A DNA stretch of 64,000 bases from Flavobacteriales bacterium (GCA_020635875.1 JACJYY010000002.1:62001-126000), one strand, 5' to 3'; positions 29,906 through 39,281 are shown, numbered from the stretch's first letter. Numbers and translations: made by a program. Notes: generated from the letters alone by a model not told the origin.

Positions 29906-30100
29906 CTAGTTTTCTTCTGCGTCTCTCAAGCCTTGAACGTAAGATGCTTTTTGGATTTGAGCTCTTCTTACTACTGAAGGTTTTGTAAAACACTGACGAT
30001 TTCTCAATTGTTTCATTGTTCCCGTTTTATCGAATTTTCTTTTGAAACGCTTTAGCGGTCTATCGATATTTTCTCCTTCTTTAACTGGTATTATCAACAT
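29906..30100 (-). CDS. rpsU: 30S ribosomal protein S21
   Basis: 64 residues, MLIIPVKEGENIDRPLKRFKRKF with FTKPSVVRRAQIQKASYVQ and a C-terminus unlike the Arg-rich tail of Proteobacteria. In Bacteroidota ribosomes bS21 helps hold the anti-Shine-Dalgarno tail of 16S rRNA in a pocket that hides it. The gene has its own promoter, an unusually strong Shine-Dalgarno and its own terminator, which fits published autoregulation of bS21 through ASD exposure. Confidence 0.95.
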   Translation of the reverse strand: MLIIPVKEGENIDRPLKRFKRKFDKTGTMKQLRNRQCFTKPSVVRRAQIQKASYVQGLRDAEEN

Positions 30101-30108
30101 AATTTAGG

Positions 30109-30118
30109 CACCTCCTTT
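30109..30118 (-). promoter_or_regulatory. strong Shine-Dalgarno of rpsU
   Basis: The minus strand reads AAAGGAGGTG, nearly a full complement to the 16S 3' end, with ATG about 10 bases beyond GGAGG. Most genes in this window have no visible SD, so this one stands out. It would favour translation by ribosomes lacking bS21. Confidence 0.88.
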
Positions 30119-30141
30119 CTTTGTGATTTTTTTTGTGTGTG

Positions 30142-30171
30142 CAAACCTACGACAATATTTATTAAGAACAA
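30142..30171 (-). promoter_or_regulatory. promoter of rpsU
   Basis: On the minus strand TTG at 30171-30169 and TAGGTTTG at 30149-30142 are 19 bases apart, a full match to the Bacteroidota -33/-7 promoter. The predicted start near 30137 gives a leader of about 36 bases including the strong SD. Confidence 0.7.
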
Positions 30172-30212
30172 CAACTATCCTAAAAAAACTTCATGAAAAG
30201 AGCTGACATTTT

Positions 30213-30220
30213 TATCTTTG
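30213..30220 (+). promoter_or_regulatory. -7 promoter element for DUF6095 gene
   Basis: TATCTTTG matches TAnnTTTG and ends 20 bases before the ATG at 30241. No clear -33 TTG is seen. Confidence 0.45.
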
Positions 30221-30240
30221 CCTTTTATTAGCTTATCCAA

Positions 30241-30459
30241 ATGACAAGAAAACAAACTCTTTTTAAAGGCGCAAGAATCCTAAGCATGGCGCTGCCTTTG
30301 TTATTTTTAGGCCCCGTTATCATTCATAGCTCTTTTAAAAATCAGCAACATCCTTTTTTTGAAGTAGTTCTCGGAGTTGGCATCTTGGCTTGCATAAGTG
30401 CTGTGGGATTAATCTTTTATGGGATTTCTTTACTTGTTAAAACAATATTTAACGACTAA
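30241..30459 (+). CDS. DUF6095-family small membrane protein
   Basis: 72 residues with two membrane spans: ILSMALPLLFLGPVIIHSS and VVLGVGILACISAVGLIFYG. It begins with a basic MTRKQTLFKGAR. This matches my recollection of DUF6095, a small Flavobacteriia membrane protein of unknown role. Its TAA overlaps the stop of the oppositely read oxidase gene by four bases, with no terminator between. Confidence 0.75.
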   Translation: MTRKQTLFKGARILSMALPLLFLGPVIIHSSFKNQQHPFFEVVLGVGILACISAVGLIFYGISLLVKTIFND

Positions 30460-31859
30460 GTATCAGGAAAAATCTTCTTAGGATTCATAATTCCATTAGG
30501 ATCAAACACATCTTTTATCCCTTTCATAAGTAGTAACTGTCCGTTTTTAAAAGGTATATCCATAAAGTTTCTTTGAACATATCCTATACCGTGTTCTCCA
30601 GATATCGTTCCTCCTAATTCAACTGTTAGTTGAAACAATTCTCGTATTCCCTTTGTTACATCTTCATTCCACACCTTTTCATCAAGATCTCCTCTGATTA
30701 TATTAATATGTAAATTACCATCTCCAGCATGACCGTAACACACAGACTTAAAGCCATATTTATTACCTATCCTTTTTACACCTTCTAATAATTCAGGCAA
30801 CGAATATCTTGGCACGACCGTATCTTCTTCTTTGTATATAGAATTAGCCTTAACTGCTTCTCCTACAGCCCTACGCAAAGTCCACAAAGCATTTTTTTGA
30901 TCCTCTGTATCTGCAAACAACACCTCATCTATTTCAAAAGCATCTAAGACTCCTACTATTTTTTCGGCTTCTTCAAATAAAACGTCAGCATTATTACCAT
31001 CTACCTCTATTAACAAATGCGCCTCTATACCTTCTTGGATGGGAACACTGGCATTATCAACATATCGCATAGTCCAATCAATAGCATCTCTTTCCATAAA
31101 CTCCAACGCACTAGGAACTATCCCTGACTTAAAGATTGCAGACACTGCCTCACAAGCTTGTTTTGCTTTATAAAATGGCACCAACATCAATACATTATGA
31201 GTAACCGCAGGAATTAACTTTAGGACAATTTTAGTGATTACTCCTAGCGTCCCTTCACTACCCACTAGTAATTGCGTAAGATTATATCCTGTAGCGTTTT
31301 TTAAGGTATTTGCTCCTGTCCAAATGATATCCCCGTTGGCTAAAACTACTTCTAAGTTGAGTACATAATCTTTGGTTACACCGTATTTAACCGCTCTAGC
31401 TCCTCCTGAATTTTCAGCCACATTTCCCCCAATAAAACAAGATCCCTTGCTACTTGGATCCACAGGATAAAACAAGCCTTTTTCGGCAACAGCATCTTGC
31501 AAAACCTGAGTAATCACACCAGGCTCTACCACTACTTGCAAATTCTGTTCATCTATTTCAAGTATTTTATTAAACCTTTCCATAGACAATCCTATCCCTT
31601 TACATACACTCAATGCTCCTCCACTTAAGCCTGTCCTCGCACCAATTGTTGTTACCGGCATACCTTGTGTATTGGCCATTTTTAAAATTGCCGAAACTTG
31701 CTCTACCGTTTTGGGCTTTACTACAACTGAAGGAGGAAAAACCAAATCTTCCGTTTGATCACTTCCATACAACTTTGTAGTTTCTTGATCTATAAAAACA
31801 TTGGACTCCCCCAATATCTCCTTTAATTGATCAACCAATACTGGTGAAATATCATTCAT
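30456..31859 (-). CDS. FAD-binding oxidase, GlcD/D-lactate dehydrogenase type
   Basis: 467 residues of the FAD-linked oxidase (VAO/PCMH) family. The FAD domain shows VVKPKTVEQVSAILKMAN, TTIGARTGLSGGAL, VDPSSKGSCFIGGNVAENSGG and LLVGSEGTLGVITK; the C-terminal domain has VCYGHAGDGNLHINI and GTISGEHGIGYVQR. These mark 2-hydroxyacid dehydrogenases such as glycolate oxidase GlcD and D-lactate dehydrogenase. Substrate not decidable here. It follows an AEC transporter and an SSS symporter, so uptake and oxidation of a small organic acid is a reasonable inference. Confidence 0.88.
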   Translation of the reverse strand: MNDISPVLVDQLKEILGESNVFIDQETTKLYGSDQTEDLVFPPSVVVKPKTVEQVSAILKMANTQGMPVTTIGARTGLSGGALSVCKGIGLSMERFNKILEIDEQNLQVVVEPGVITQVLQDAVAEKGLFYPVDPSSKGSCFIGGNVAENSGGARAVKYGVTKDYVLNLEVVLANGDIIWTGANTLKNATGYNLTQLLVGSEGTLGVITKIVLKLIPAVTHNVLMLVPFYKAKQACEAVSAIFKSGIVPSALEFMERDAIDWTMRYVDNASVPIQEGIEAHLLIEVDGNNADVLFEEAEKIVGVLDAFEIDEVLFADTEDQKNALWTLRRAVGEAVKANSIYKEEDTVVPRYSLPELLEGVKRIGNKYGFKSVCYGHAGDGNLHINIIRGDLDEKVWNEDVTKGIRELFQLTVELGGTISGEHGIGYVQRNFMDIPFKNGQLLLMKGIKDVFDPNGIMNPKKIFPDT

Positions 31860-31874
31860 TATTTCTGTATTATT

Positions 31875-32786
31875 TTAGACAAGTTTAAACAATAGGTACC
31901 ACAAAAACATGGTGATTAATGAAATTGGAATTCCAAACCCTACCATCATGCTACTTAATTTTGGTTTTAAACCATAAGTTGCTGCTAATATAGTACCCGC
32001 AATCATTGGAGGCATAGCAGATTCTATCAACGATACTTGAATTACCAGCCCAGCTCCATCTAATAACAAGACATATAAGAGATAAAACAACAACGGTGTA
32101 ATTATAAGTTTATAGGTCAAGCCCAAAGCCAAAAAGTTCCAGTGCTTACTCCTGCTGTTAAATTGCAGTTGCATTCCCACCGAAATCAAAGATATAGGCG
32201 TTACTGTTGCTCCCAGTTTTTGAAGCACCAACTTAATCATATCATGAAAATGCAAGTCAAAAAGATTCATTATTATGGAAACAGTGAAAAAGATAAAAGG
32301 TGGAAATAAAAATATCTTTTTTGAAATTGTCTTAATGCTAGGCTCTACGCCCGAAAATTTAGAAGCCACAAAAACACCAATAGTAGAAAACACCACAAAA
32401 GTACCCGGTTGATCCACAATAATTGCAGTATTTAATCCCTCTACACCAAAAAAAGCTTCCACTATCGGGAAGCCTACAAATGACGTATTACCTAAACCTG
32501 CTGTTAAGATTAAACAACCCGTCAGTTTTTTGGACCATTTAAAAATTCGGCCTAATGCGGTAAAAAAAATATACGATCCTACAAAGCCCAACCAAGCTAC
32601 CCCTACAGGATACAATAAAGCACTACTGATTTCGATTTCCGGAATAAAATACAGGCCTAACGAAGGTAAAGAAACATAAATCACAAAGCTATTAAGTACC
32701 TTATAGCTTAATGGAGGAAAGGCTTTTGCATGTTGTAAAACCAAACCAATAACTAAGCAAACAAATAATAGCAATAGATTCTCCAT
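31875..32786 (-). CDS. AEC-family (auxin efflux carrier-like) transporter
   Basis: 303 residues with about ten membrane spans in two inverted halves. Typical family segments are PPLSYKVLNSFVIYVSLPSLGL and, in the second half, ATVTPISLISVGMQLQF. AEC proteins in bacteria move malate, malonate or other small anions. Its ATG overlaps the stop of the symporter gene by one base, and the oxidase follows 15 bases later, so the three form one operon. Confidence 0.88.
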   Translation of the reverse strand: MENLLLLFVCLVIGLVLQHAKAFPPLSYKVLNSFVIYVSLPSLGLYFIPEIEISSALLYPVGVAWLGFVGSYIFFTALGRIFKWSKKLTGCLILTAGLGNTSFVGFPIVEAFFGVEGLNTAIIVDQPGTFVVFSTIGVFVASKFSGVEPSIKTISKKIFLFPPFIFFTVSIIMNLFDLHFHDMIKLVLQKLGATVTPISLISVGMQLQFNSRSKHWNFLALGLTYKLIITPLLFYLLYVLLLDGAGLVIQVSLIESAMPPMIAGTILAATYGLKPKLSSMMVGFGIPISLITMFLWYLLFKLV

Positions 32787-34258
32787 TAACTTGCAGGTTC
32801 GGTTAATTTACTTTTGCTGGACAGCATCAACAATCCCATAAAAGTTAAGAACCCATTCAACAACAACAACTCAAAACTAAATTTATAACCATTCAACCAA
32901 GCCTCAGAATTGGCATTGATAATATAGCTTAAAACAGGCGCTAAAATAGCCGCTATTGGAACCCACTTATCTAAAACCCTTCTATTATTGAAAATACCAA
33001 ACGCGAACATTCCTAATATAGGTCCATAGGTATACCCCGCAACGGTAAACAACTGAGAAACCACGTTATCATTGTTAATTCGTTTAAAAACAACTATAAC
33101 AATTATCAACACCAAGGACATTGCAATATGTGTCCATCGTCTTTTTTTCTTTTGAGTTTCGGGCATGTCTTTCTCAATACCCAAAAAATCAACACAAAAA
33201 GAGGTCGTTAGTGAGGTAAGCGCAGAATCAGCACTTGAATATGCCGCAGCAACCAAACCCAATATAAAAAACAACCCAACCGCTAATCCAAGATGACCAT
33301 CCATAGCTATCATGGAAAACAACTGATCTGCTTTATCGGGTAACACTAGTGAATATTCCGAGGCAAAAATATACAGCAACGCTCCTAAAGCCAGAAATAT
33401 TAAGTTCACAAATACTAACACTAAACTAAACGTAACCATATTCTTTTGGGCATCACCCAAACTCTTACAAGTCAAATTCTTTTGCATCATATCTTGATCC
33501 AAACCTGTCATCACAATTGCAATAAACGCCCCAGCAAGAAACTGTTTGAAAAAATAACGTTGATCGTTCCAGTCCTCAAAAAAGAATATCTGTGAGTATT
33601 CGCTATCAATAATACTATCCACTACCCCTCCAAGCGATAAATTCATCTTATCACCAATCAAAAATATTGTAATAATTACAGACAATAACATGAAAGTTGT
33701 TTGAAATGTATCTGTCCAAATAATGGTTTTTATCCCTCCTTTAAAGGTGTATAACCATATTAAAAAAACAGTAATAAAAACAGTAACCTCAAACGGAACA
33801 GAAACATCCATTTTATCAAAAACAGAATATTGAAATACTATAGCAACTAAATACAGTCGAAACGATGCTCCTATTATTTTAGAAATTAAAAAGCAAACAG
33901 CACTGGTCTTATACGAATACAACCCTAACCTATCCTCAAGATAACTATAAATTGAGGTTAAATTAAGTCGATAGTATAACGGCATTAGAACATAAGCTAT
34001 AACAAAATAGCCTACCAAATATCCTAATACCATCTGCATATATGAAAATTGAGAGGTACTTACCCAACCAGGCACTGAAATAAATGTCACTCCAGATAAG
34101 GAAGCCCCAATCATCCCAAAAGCAACAATATACCAAGGAGATTTTCTATTCCCCCTAAAAAAGGAATCACTATCGTCGTCCTTTCCTGTCCAATACGATA
34201 TAGACATGAGCAACGCAAAATAAGTCACCACAACCAATATGACAACGAGAGGATCCAT
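32786..34258 (-). CDS. Sodium:solute symporter (SSS family)
   Basis: 490 residues, about 13 spans. The N-terminal MIGASLSGVTFISVPGWV matches the SSS helix-1 region, and SSADSALTSLTTSF is the conserved helix-8 Na2 site. YWTGKDDDSDSFFRGNRKSPW is the usual first loop. Substrate unknown; by operon context an organic acid. It is first in the leftward symporter-AEC-oxidase operon and divergent from the carboxylase gene. Confidence 0.9.
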   Translation of the reverse strand: MDPLVVILVVVTYFALLMSISYWTGKDDDSDSFFRGNRKSPWYIVAFGMIGASLSGVTFISVPGWVSTSQFSYMQMVLGYLVGYFVIAYVLMPLYYRLNLTSIYSYLEDRLGLYSYKTSAVCFLISKIIGASFRLYLVAIVFQYSVFDKMDVSVPFEVTVFITVFLIWLYTFKGGIKTIIWTDTFQTTFMLLSVIITIFLIGDKMNLSLGGVVDSIIDSEYSQIFFFEDWNDQRYFFKQFLAGAFIAIVMTGLDQDMMQKNLTCKSLGDAQKNMVTFSLVLVFVNLIFLALGALLYIFASEYSLVLPDKADQLFSMIAMDGHLGLAVGLFFILGLVAAAYSSADSALTSLTTSFCVDFLGIEKDMPETQKKKRRWTHIAMSLVLIIVIVVFKRINNDNVVSQLFTVAGYTYGPILGMFAFGIFNNRRVLDKWVPIAAILAPVLSYIINANSEAWLNGYKFSFELLLLNGFLTFMGLLMLSSKSKLTEPAS

Positions 34259-34328
34259 AATAAATAAGGTGTTTTTGAAAAAGGCTAAATTAACAAACTT
34301 TTTGTATTCCTAAATCTATCAATATTCC

Positions 34329-34336
34329 TAAATTTG
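34329..34336 (+). promoter_or_regulatory. -7 promoter element for acyl-CoA carboxylase gene
   Basis: TAAATTTG matches TAnnTTTG. Transcription would begin near 34342, so the ATG at 34365 has a leader of about 24 bases. This favours that start over TTG 34341 or ATG 34344. Confidence 0.55.
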
Positions 34337-34364
34337 GAGCTTGATGATTGAAAATAGCAAGGAA

Positions 34365-35993
34365 ATGGATTTGGCTTTTAATATTAATGAAGACCACAAT
34401 AAATTATTGGTCTCCAGTCTTAAACAGAAACTCGTTCAAGTTAAATTGGGTGGAGGCAAAAAAAGTCTCGAAAAACTGCATGCTAAAGGCAAAATGTCAG
34501 CAAGAGAACGTATTGATTACCTATTAGACCCAAACTCTAAAAGTATTGAAATCGGAGCTTTTGTAGGAGATAAAATGTACGAAGAGCACGGCGGCTGTCC
34601 ATCGGGTGGTGTTGTGGTTAAAATTGGTTATGTCAGCGGACACCAATGCATCATTGTAGCAAATGATGCCACTGTAAAAGCAGGTGCCTGGTTTCCTATC
34701 ACTGCTAAAAAGAATCTCAGAGCCCAAGAAATTTCCATCGAAAACAAATTACCAATCATCTACTTAGTAGATAGCGCAGGGGTGTATTTGCCTATGCAAG
34801 ACGAAATATTCCCTGACAAAGAACACTTTGGACGTGTTTTTAGAAATAACGCTCAAATGAGTAGTATGGGTATAACCCAAATCGCCGCAGTCATGGGAAG
34901 CTGTGTGGCAGGTGGCGCTTATCTCCCAATCATGAGTGACGAAGCTCTAATTGTAGACAAAACAGGGAGTATCTTTTTGGCTGGAAGTTATTTAGTAAAA
35001 GCCGCTATTGGAGAACAAATTGATAACGAAACCCTTGGTGGAGCGACTACACATTGCGAAATTTCAGGAGTAACGGATTACAAATCAAAAGACGACAAAG
35101 ACTGTCTGGACTCCATAAAAAAAATAATGGATAAAATTGGCTCTCCAAAATCTGCTGGTTTTAGTAAAAAGGAAAGTGTTGCGCCAGTCTTAAATCAGGA
35201 AGAAATTTTTGGAATTTTACCCAAATCAAGATCAGACCAATACGACATGCTTGAGATCATAAAAAGATTGGTTGACAACAGCGAAATAGAATTATATAAA
35301 GAACATTACGGTCAAACGATTATTACGGGTTATGCCCGAATTGAAGGATGGGCAGTAGGTATAGTCGCTAATCAACGTAAAGTAGTCAAAAGCAAAAAGG
35401 GCGAAATGCAATTTGGGGGGGTTATCTATTCTGACAGTGCAGACAAGGCCACTCGTTTCATTGCTAATTGTAACCAAAAGAAAATACCATTGGTATTCTT
35501 ACAAGACGTTACTGGTTTTATGGTGGGATCTAAATCGGAACATGGAGGCATCATTAAAGATGGTGCTAAAATGGTAAATGCTGTAAGCAATTCCGTTGTT
35601 CCAAAATTTACAGTGATTATTGGAAATTCGTACGGGGCAGGAAACTACGCCATGTGCGGAAAAGCCTATGACCCTCGATTAATCGTAGCCTGGCCAAGTG
35701 CCGAACTAGCAGTAATGAGCGGAAATTCTGCCGCTAAAGTTTTGATGCAAATCGAGAAAGCAACACTAGAGAGAAAAGGAGAAGAAATCACCCCACAAAA
35801 AGAGGACGAACTATTTGAAAAAATTAAATCTAAATACGACGAACAAATATCTCCTTACTATGCAGCGGCCAGACTTTGGACTGATGCCATAATCAATCCT
35901 TTGGATACCCGAAAATGGATTGCTATGGGTATTGAAGCTGCTAGCCAGTCCCCCATTGAAAAAGATTTTAATTTAGGTGTAATTCAAACATAA
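34365..35993 (+). CDS. Acyl-CoA carboxylase beta subunit (methylcrotonyl-CoA carboxylase type)
   Basis: Carboxyltransferase subunit, 542 residues from ATG 34365 (MDLAFNINEDHNKLL); 34341 and 34344 open the same frame but are at or before the predicted transcription start. Motifs are KLHAKGKMSARERIDYLLD, GGCPSGGVVVKIGYVSG, AGVYLPMQDEIFPDKEHFGR and the second crotonase-like half VTGFMVGSKSEHGGIIKDG ... SYGAGNYAMCGKAYDP. It ends NLGVIQT. Closest in my reading to methylcrotonyl-CoA carboxylase of leucine breakdown; the biotin-carrying alpha subunit is not adjacent. Confidence 0.88.
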   Translation: MDLAFNINEDHNKLLVSSLKQKLVQVKLGGGKKSLEKLHAKGKMSARERIDYLLDPNSKSIEIGAFVGDKMYEEHGGCPSGGVVVKIGYVSGHQCIIVANDATVKAGAWFPITAKKNLRAQEISIENKLPIIYLVDSAGVYLPMQDEIFPDKEHFGRVFRNNAQMSSMGITQIAAVMGSCVAGGAYLPIMSDEALIVDKTGSIFLAGSYLVKAAIGEQIDNETLGGATTHCEISGVTDYKSKDDKDCLDSIKKIMDKIGSPKSAGFSKKESVAPVLNQEEIFGILPKSRSDQYDMLEIIKRLVDNSEIELYKEHYGQTIITGYARIEGWAVGIVANQRKVVKSKKGEMQFGGVIYSDSADKATRFIANCNQKKIPLVFLQDVTGFMVGSKSEHGGIIKDGAKMVNAVSNSVVPKFTVIIGNSYGAGNYAMCGKAYDPRLIVAWPSAELAVMSGNSAAKVLMQIEKATLERKGEEITPQKEDELFEKIKSKYDEQISPYYAAARLWTDAIINPLDTRKWIAMGIEAASQSPIEKDFNLGVIQT

Positions 35994-36041
35994 TTCGCCA
36001 TAACTCAGAAACTTCATATTTATCAAGATAAAATCTCACAC

Positions 36042-36563
36042 ATGAATAACGACACGATTGCACAAATAATAGGTTATACAATTCCTGCTTTAGTAACTGC
36101 TGGGGTTGCTTTTTATTTCTTAAAAATGTTCTTGACCAACGAGGAAAACAGAAGGCGTTTTCTTATGATGAAAGCCAACAGAAAAAATGCTCTACCGCTG
36201 AGACTTCAAGCCTATGAAAGAATGACCTTGTTTTTAGAACGCATTAATTTGTCCAAAATTGTCATCAGAATCTCCCCTATCTCTCCAGAAAAAAAGGATT
36301 ATGCCAATTTACTAATCCAACACATAGAACAAGAATTTGAGCACAATTTGACACAACAAATTTACATGACCGAAGATACCTGGAATGTAATACTTACTGC
36401 CAAGAACACGACTATTCAAATGATTCGTAAAATCAGTTTGAATCCCGAAGTAACAGATGCCAACAAACTCAGAGAGAGTATTCTTAACGAATTGTTACAA
36501 AAACAGCCTCCAACTCAAATGGCAATTGATATACTGAAAAAAGAAGTTACTAGACTTTGGTAA
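36042..36563 (+). CDS. Conserved flavobacterial membrane-anchored protein
   Basis: 173 residues with one N-terminal membrane helix (IIGYTIPALVTAGVAFYFLKMF) and then a mainly helical cytoplasmic domain (LPLRLQAYERMTLFLERINLSKIVIRI ... LIQHIEQEFEHNLTQQIYM). I believe relatives are listed as DUF7935, but I am not certain. Function unknown. It follows the carboxylase by 48 bases and may be co-transcribed. Its stop is one base from that of the convergent M1 peptidase gene. Confidence 0.7.
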   Translation: MNNDTIAQIIGYTIPALVTAGVAFYFLKMFLTNEENRRRFLMMKANRKNALPLRLQAYERMTLFLERINLSKIVIRISPISPEKKDYANLLIQHIEQEFEHNLTQQIYMTEDTWNVILTAKNTTIQMIRKISLNPEVTDANKLRESILNELLQKQPPTQMAIDILKKEVTRLW

Positions 36564-36564
36564 G

Positions 36565-38637
36565 TTAAAATTCTTTAAAAAGAAGATCAAGTTGTTTAAT
36601 TTCGTTTTGATTCAACTCTCCTTTCATTTCTTCTACGGCTTGCTGAACGCTCTTGTCCTGTAGTAATGTCCTTAATTGTGACCTGCAATATTTGGCAAAC
36701 TGCCATCTTGGATGGTTGGTTCCTTGTATGAGACTACGAACCGTGGCGTAATTAATGAGCTTGAGTCTCAAGCAATAATTAAGTGCTATCTCTCGTATTA
36801 CCACATCATATTCTGGCTGAGTATAGGCCAATAGATTAGAGACTTCTGTACCGTAATCAATTTGATCATAACCTCGGGTTAAAATACTAAGGTACAACCA
36901 TAGTAACTCAATATTTTTATTACCCAATCCTTCTATCCCTTTCATTTTTTCCAAATATTCAGGAGCATACTCAGGAAAAAACTCCCATAATTTCAACATT
37001 GCAATCTCACGGGCACGATAGGATTTACTGCTTAAAAGCTTTTCAAAAAGCACTCGTTGTTTAGGCTCAATTTCACTTTCTATCGCCGCTAATACAAGAT
37101 CTAAATGTGGATTATTCTGTTCTATGACAGCTTTCAATAGTTCCTTTTTGCTTTTAAACGGAACCCCCTCTAACTGGTAAATAACCTCTTGCTTAATAGG
37201 ATAATAAGCATCCGACTCTATAATTTTTATCAACGTCTCTTTCTTGTCTGAAAAAGGCACTATTCGTAGTTTTTGTGCCGAAACATAATCCTGAATAAAT
37301 TGGCTTTGAAACAACAAATCGTAAATCTCTTGCTCTGGGAAATGATGTTTTTCTAACCATACTGACGAAAACTCTTTATCATCAAACTCGGCAACTGATT
37401 TTACAGCATTAATAAAATCATCGGTCGTTACAACCTGATACTTATTGGTTTCCAAGTAATTTAAAACCGCCTTATTAAAATCTTCTCTACCAATTTTTGA
37501 GTAGATGGAGTGTAATGCCCAAGCTCCTTTTTTGTAAAAGGTCAACGAGCTGGCCTTTCCATCGAGCAACGGAATTGTATCATAATTAGATGCTTCCTGA
37601 ATTTCTGTCGCATATTTAAACAATTCCCAATAAAAATAATCTTCACCAAATAATTCTTTCTCTGCCAACAAGGCATAATAAGTAGCAAAACCTTCATGTA
37701 ACCAATGATGTTTACTACTAGAAGCCGTGACTACATTTCCAAACCATTGATGAGCCAATTCGTGTGCATTGATATTGACAAAATTCTGATCATTGAAGGC
37801 TAACGAATCAACCATATACTCTCTCGAAAACAGCGTCGAGGTAGTGTTTTCCATGCCTGCATAAACAAAATCTTTAATCGGAATATTCCTGTACACTTCC
37901 CAGGGATAAGAAAAACCTATTTCTTTTTCGAAAAAATCAAAAATCTCCCTTGAATATCTGTAAGTAGGTTCTACCTTACCGTTATCTTTTTCAGAATAGT
38001 ACAATTCAATAGGAATACCACTATATGAGGTCAGTGTATCATGGTTGAATTTCCCAATGGCAATCATTAACAAATAACTGCTCATTGGCTTTTTCATTTG
38101 ATAACTCCAAATGTATTTATCTCCTAATTTTTCTTTGTTCGTTAGTATTCCGTTTGAAATCACTTCATAGTTTTGGTCAAAAGCGATGTCTAAAGAAAAC
38201 ACTAATTTTTCTGATTCTTTATCAATACTAGGAAACCAATTACTCGTGTATTTTCCTTGTCCTTGTGTCCATAACTGAGAATCTTCCTTTCCGTTCCAAC
38301 CAAAAAAATACAGAGCTTTTTGAGGAATGGCATGATAATCAAACGTCAATTCATAATTCCCAGCTGTCAGTTTTTTCTGAATGATTAAATGAGTATCCGT
38401 AACAGAATGTTTGACCTTATTATTGTCAATCATAACCTCATAAAATGACATTTTTTTGGCGTCAAGCGAAAGAGAGTCGACTGCATGAAGCACCTCAAAT
38501 TGATACTTTACTTTGCCCGAAACAGATGCCTGGATGGTGTCAACTTCAATATATGCATCAACCTTTTTAAAATTCACTTGAGCCATCATAAGATGACCTG
38601 TGATTATAAAAAAAATCAGATTAAAGTGTTTAAGCAT
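36565..38637 (-). CDS. M1-family aminopeptidase, secreted
   Basis: 690 residues with a signal peptide (HFNLIFFIITGHLMMAQ). The substrate-binding AGMENTTSTLF (GAMEN-type) lies near 264-274 and the zinc site HELAHQWFG ... HEGFATYYA gives HExxH-18-E. An alpha-helical repeat region fills the C-terminus. It removes N-terminal residues from peptides in the periplasm or at the outer membrane. It follows the DUF1566 gene by 14 bases on the same strand. Confidence 0.92.
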   Translation of the reverse strand: MLKHFNLIFFIITGHLMMAQVNFKKVDAYIEVDTIQASVSGKVKYQFEVLHAVDSLSLDAKKMSFYEVMIDNNKVKHSVTDTHLIIQKKLTAGNYELTFDYHAIPQKALYFFGWNGKEDSQLWTQGQGKYTSNWFPSIDKESEKLVFSLDIAFDQNYEVISNGILTNKEKLGDKYIWSYQMKKPMSSYLLMIAIGKFNHDTLTSYSGIPIELYYSEKDNGKVEPTYRYSREIFDFFEKEIGFSYPWEVYRNIPIKDFVYAGMENTTSTLFSREYMVDSLAFNDQNFVNINAHELAHQWFGNVVTASSSKHHWLHEGFATYYALLAEKELFGEDYFYWELFKYATEIQEASNYDTIPLLDGKASSLTFYKKGAWALHSIYSKIGREDFNKAVLNYLETNKYQVVTTDDFINAVKSVAEFDDKEFSSVWLEKHHFPEQEIYDLLFQSQFIQDYVSAQKLRIVPFSDKKETLIKIIESDAYYPIKQEVIYQLEGVPFKSKKELLKAVIEQNNPHLDLVLAAIESEIEPKQRVLFEKLLSSKSYRAREIAMLKLWEFFPEYAPEYLEKMKGIEGLGNKNIELLWLYLSILTRGYDQIDYGTEVSNLLAYTQPEYDVVIREIALNYCLRLKLINYATVRSLIQGTNHPRWQFAKYCRSQLRTLLQDKSVQQAVEEMKGELNQNEIKQLDLLFKEF

Positions 38638-38651
38638 ATATTGTTTTTAGA

Positions 38652-39281
38652 TTAGAAACGCCTAACAGCTCTTAATCTACCTCTACTGTACTTATGATAA
38701 AAAAACTTCTGTTTTATGTCTCCAACATGTTGACGCCAAGCACTACCTGAGCTTCCTTCGGTAGAACTCCAATAATAGTCCATCATTAAGGGTTGGGTTT
38801 CATCAAGACTATCATTACTGAGAATTGCATTAATGACATGTATATTTTGAGATAGTTCGTAAAGTTCCCACGAGGCTGGTAAATACCAATCATTAAAACC
38901 TCCTCCTCTATATTGATGACACATACCTGCAGCACATATTGAACAGTTATTTAATGCCTCTACAATTGTTTTTGTATTTGTTACTCCATCATCCAGACTA
39001 GTCGCTCCAGTTAACTTCTCATAGGTATTCCAAACCATTCCCTTACTGATGTCGTCAAGTGACGCTATCAACCCATGTTCTACACCAATGCTGTCTTTCC
39101 ACACATTATACACAATACCTCCCCCATACAACTCCCCTACATAATGCTGAAACTTAGCCTCTATAGGAATCTCCCTTTCTTCTGTTACTTCTCTCTTTAG
39201 CTGAAGCGTAGTGCCTACATTATCTTGACCGAAGCATATGTGGCCAAAACAAAAGAACAACAAAAGAAATAGTCTTATCAT
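38652..39281 (-). CDS. Secreted DUF1566 (Lcl-like) protein
   Basis: 209 residues with a signal peptide (MIRLFLLLFFCFGHICFGQ). The C-terminal half has the DUF1566 pattern: a Gly/Tyr strand (GELYGGGIVYNVW), FNDWYLPASWELYELSQN, YYWSSTEGSSGSAWRQH, and a basic end GRLRAVRRF. Three cysteines (NCSICAAGMC) lie mid-protein. DUF1566 domains are found in extracellular, often adhesive, proteins; here it is a single domain and the role is unknown. A -7-like TACTTTTG (39345-39338, minus) precedes it. Confidence 0.8.
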   Translation of the reverse strand: MIRLFLLLFFCFGHICFGQDNVGTTLQLKREVTEEREIPIEAKFQHYVGELYGGGIVYNVWKDSIGVEHGLIASLDDISKGMVWNTYEKLTGATSLDDGVTNTKTIVEALNNCSICAAGMCHQYRGGGFNDWYLPASWELYELSQNIHVINAILSNDSLDETQPLMMDYYWSSTEGSSGSAWRQHVGDIKQKFFYHKYSRGRLRAVRRF

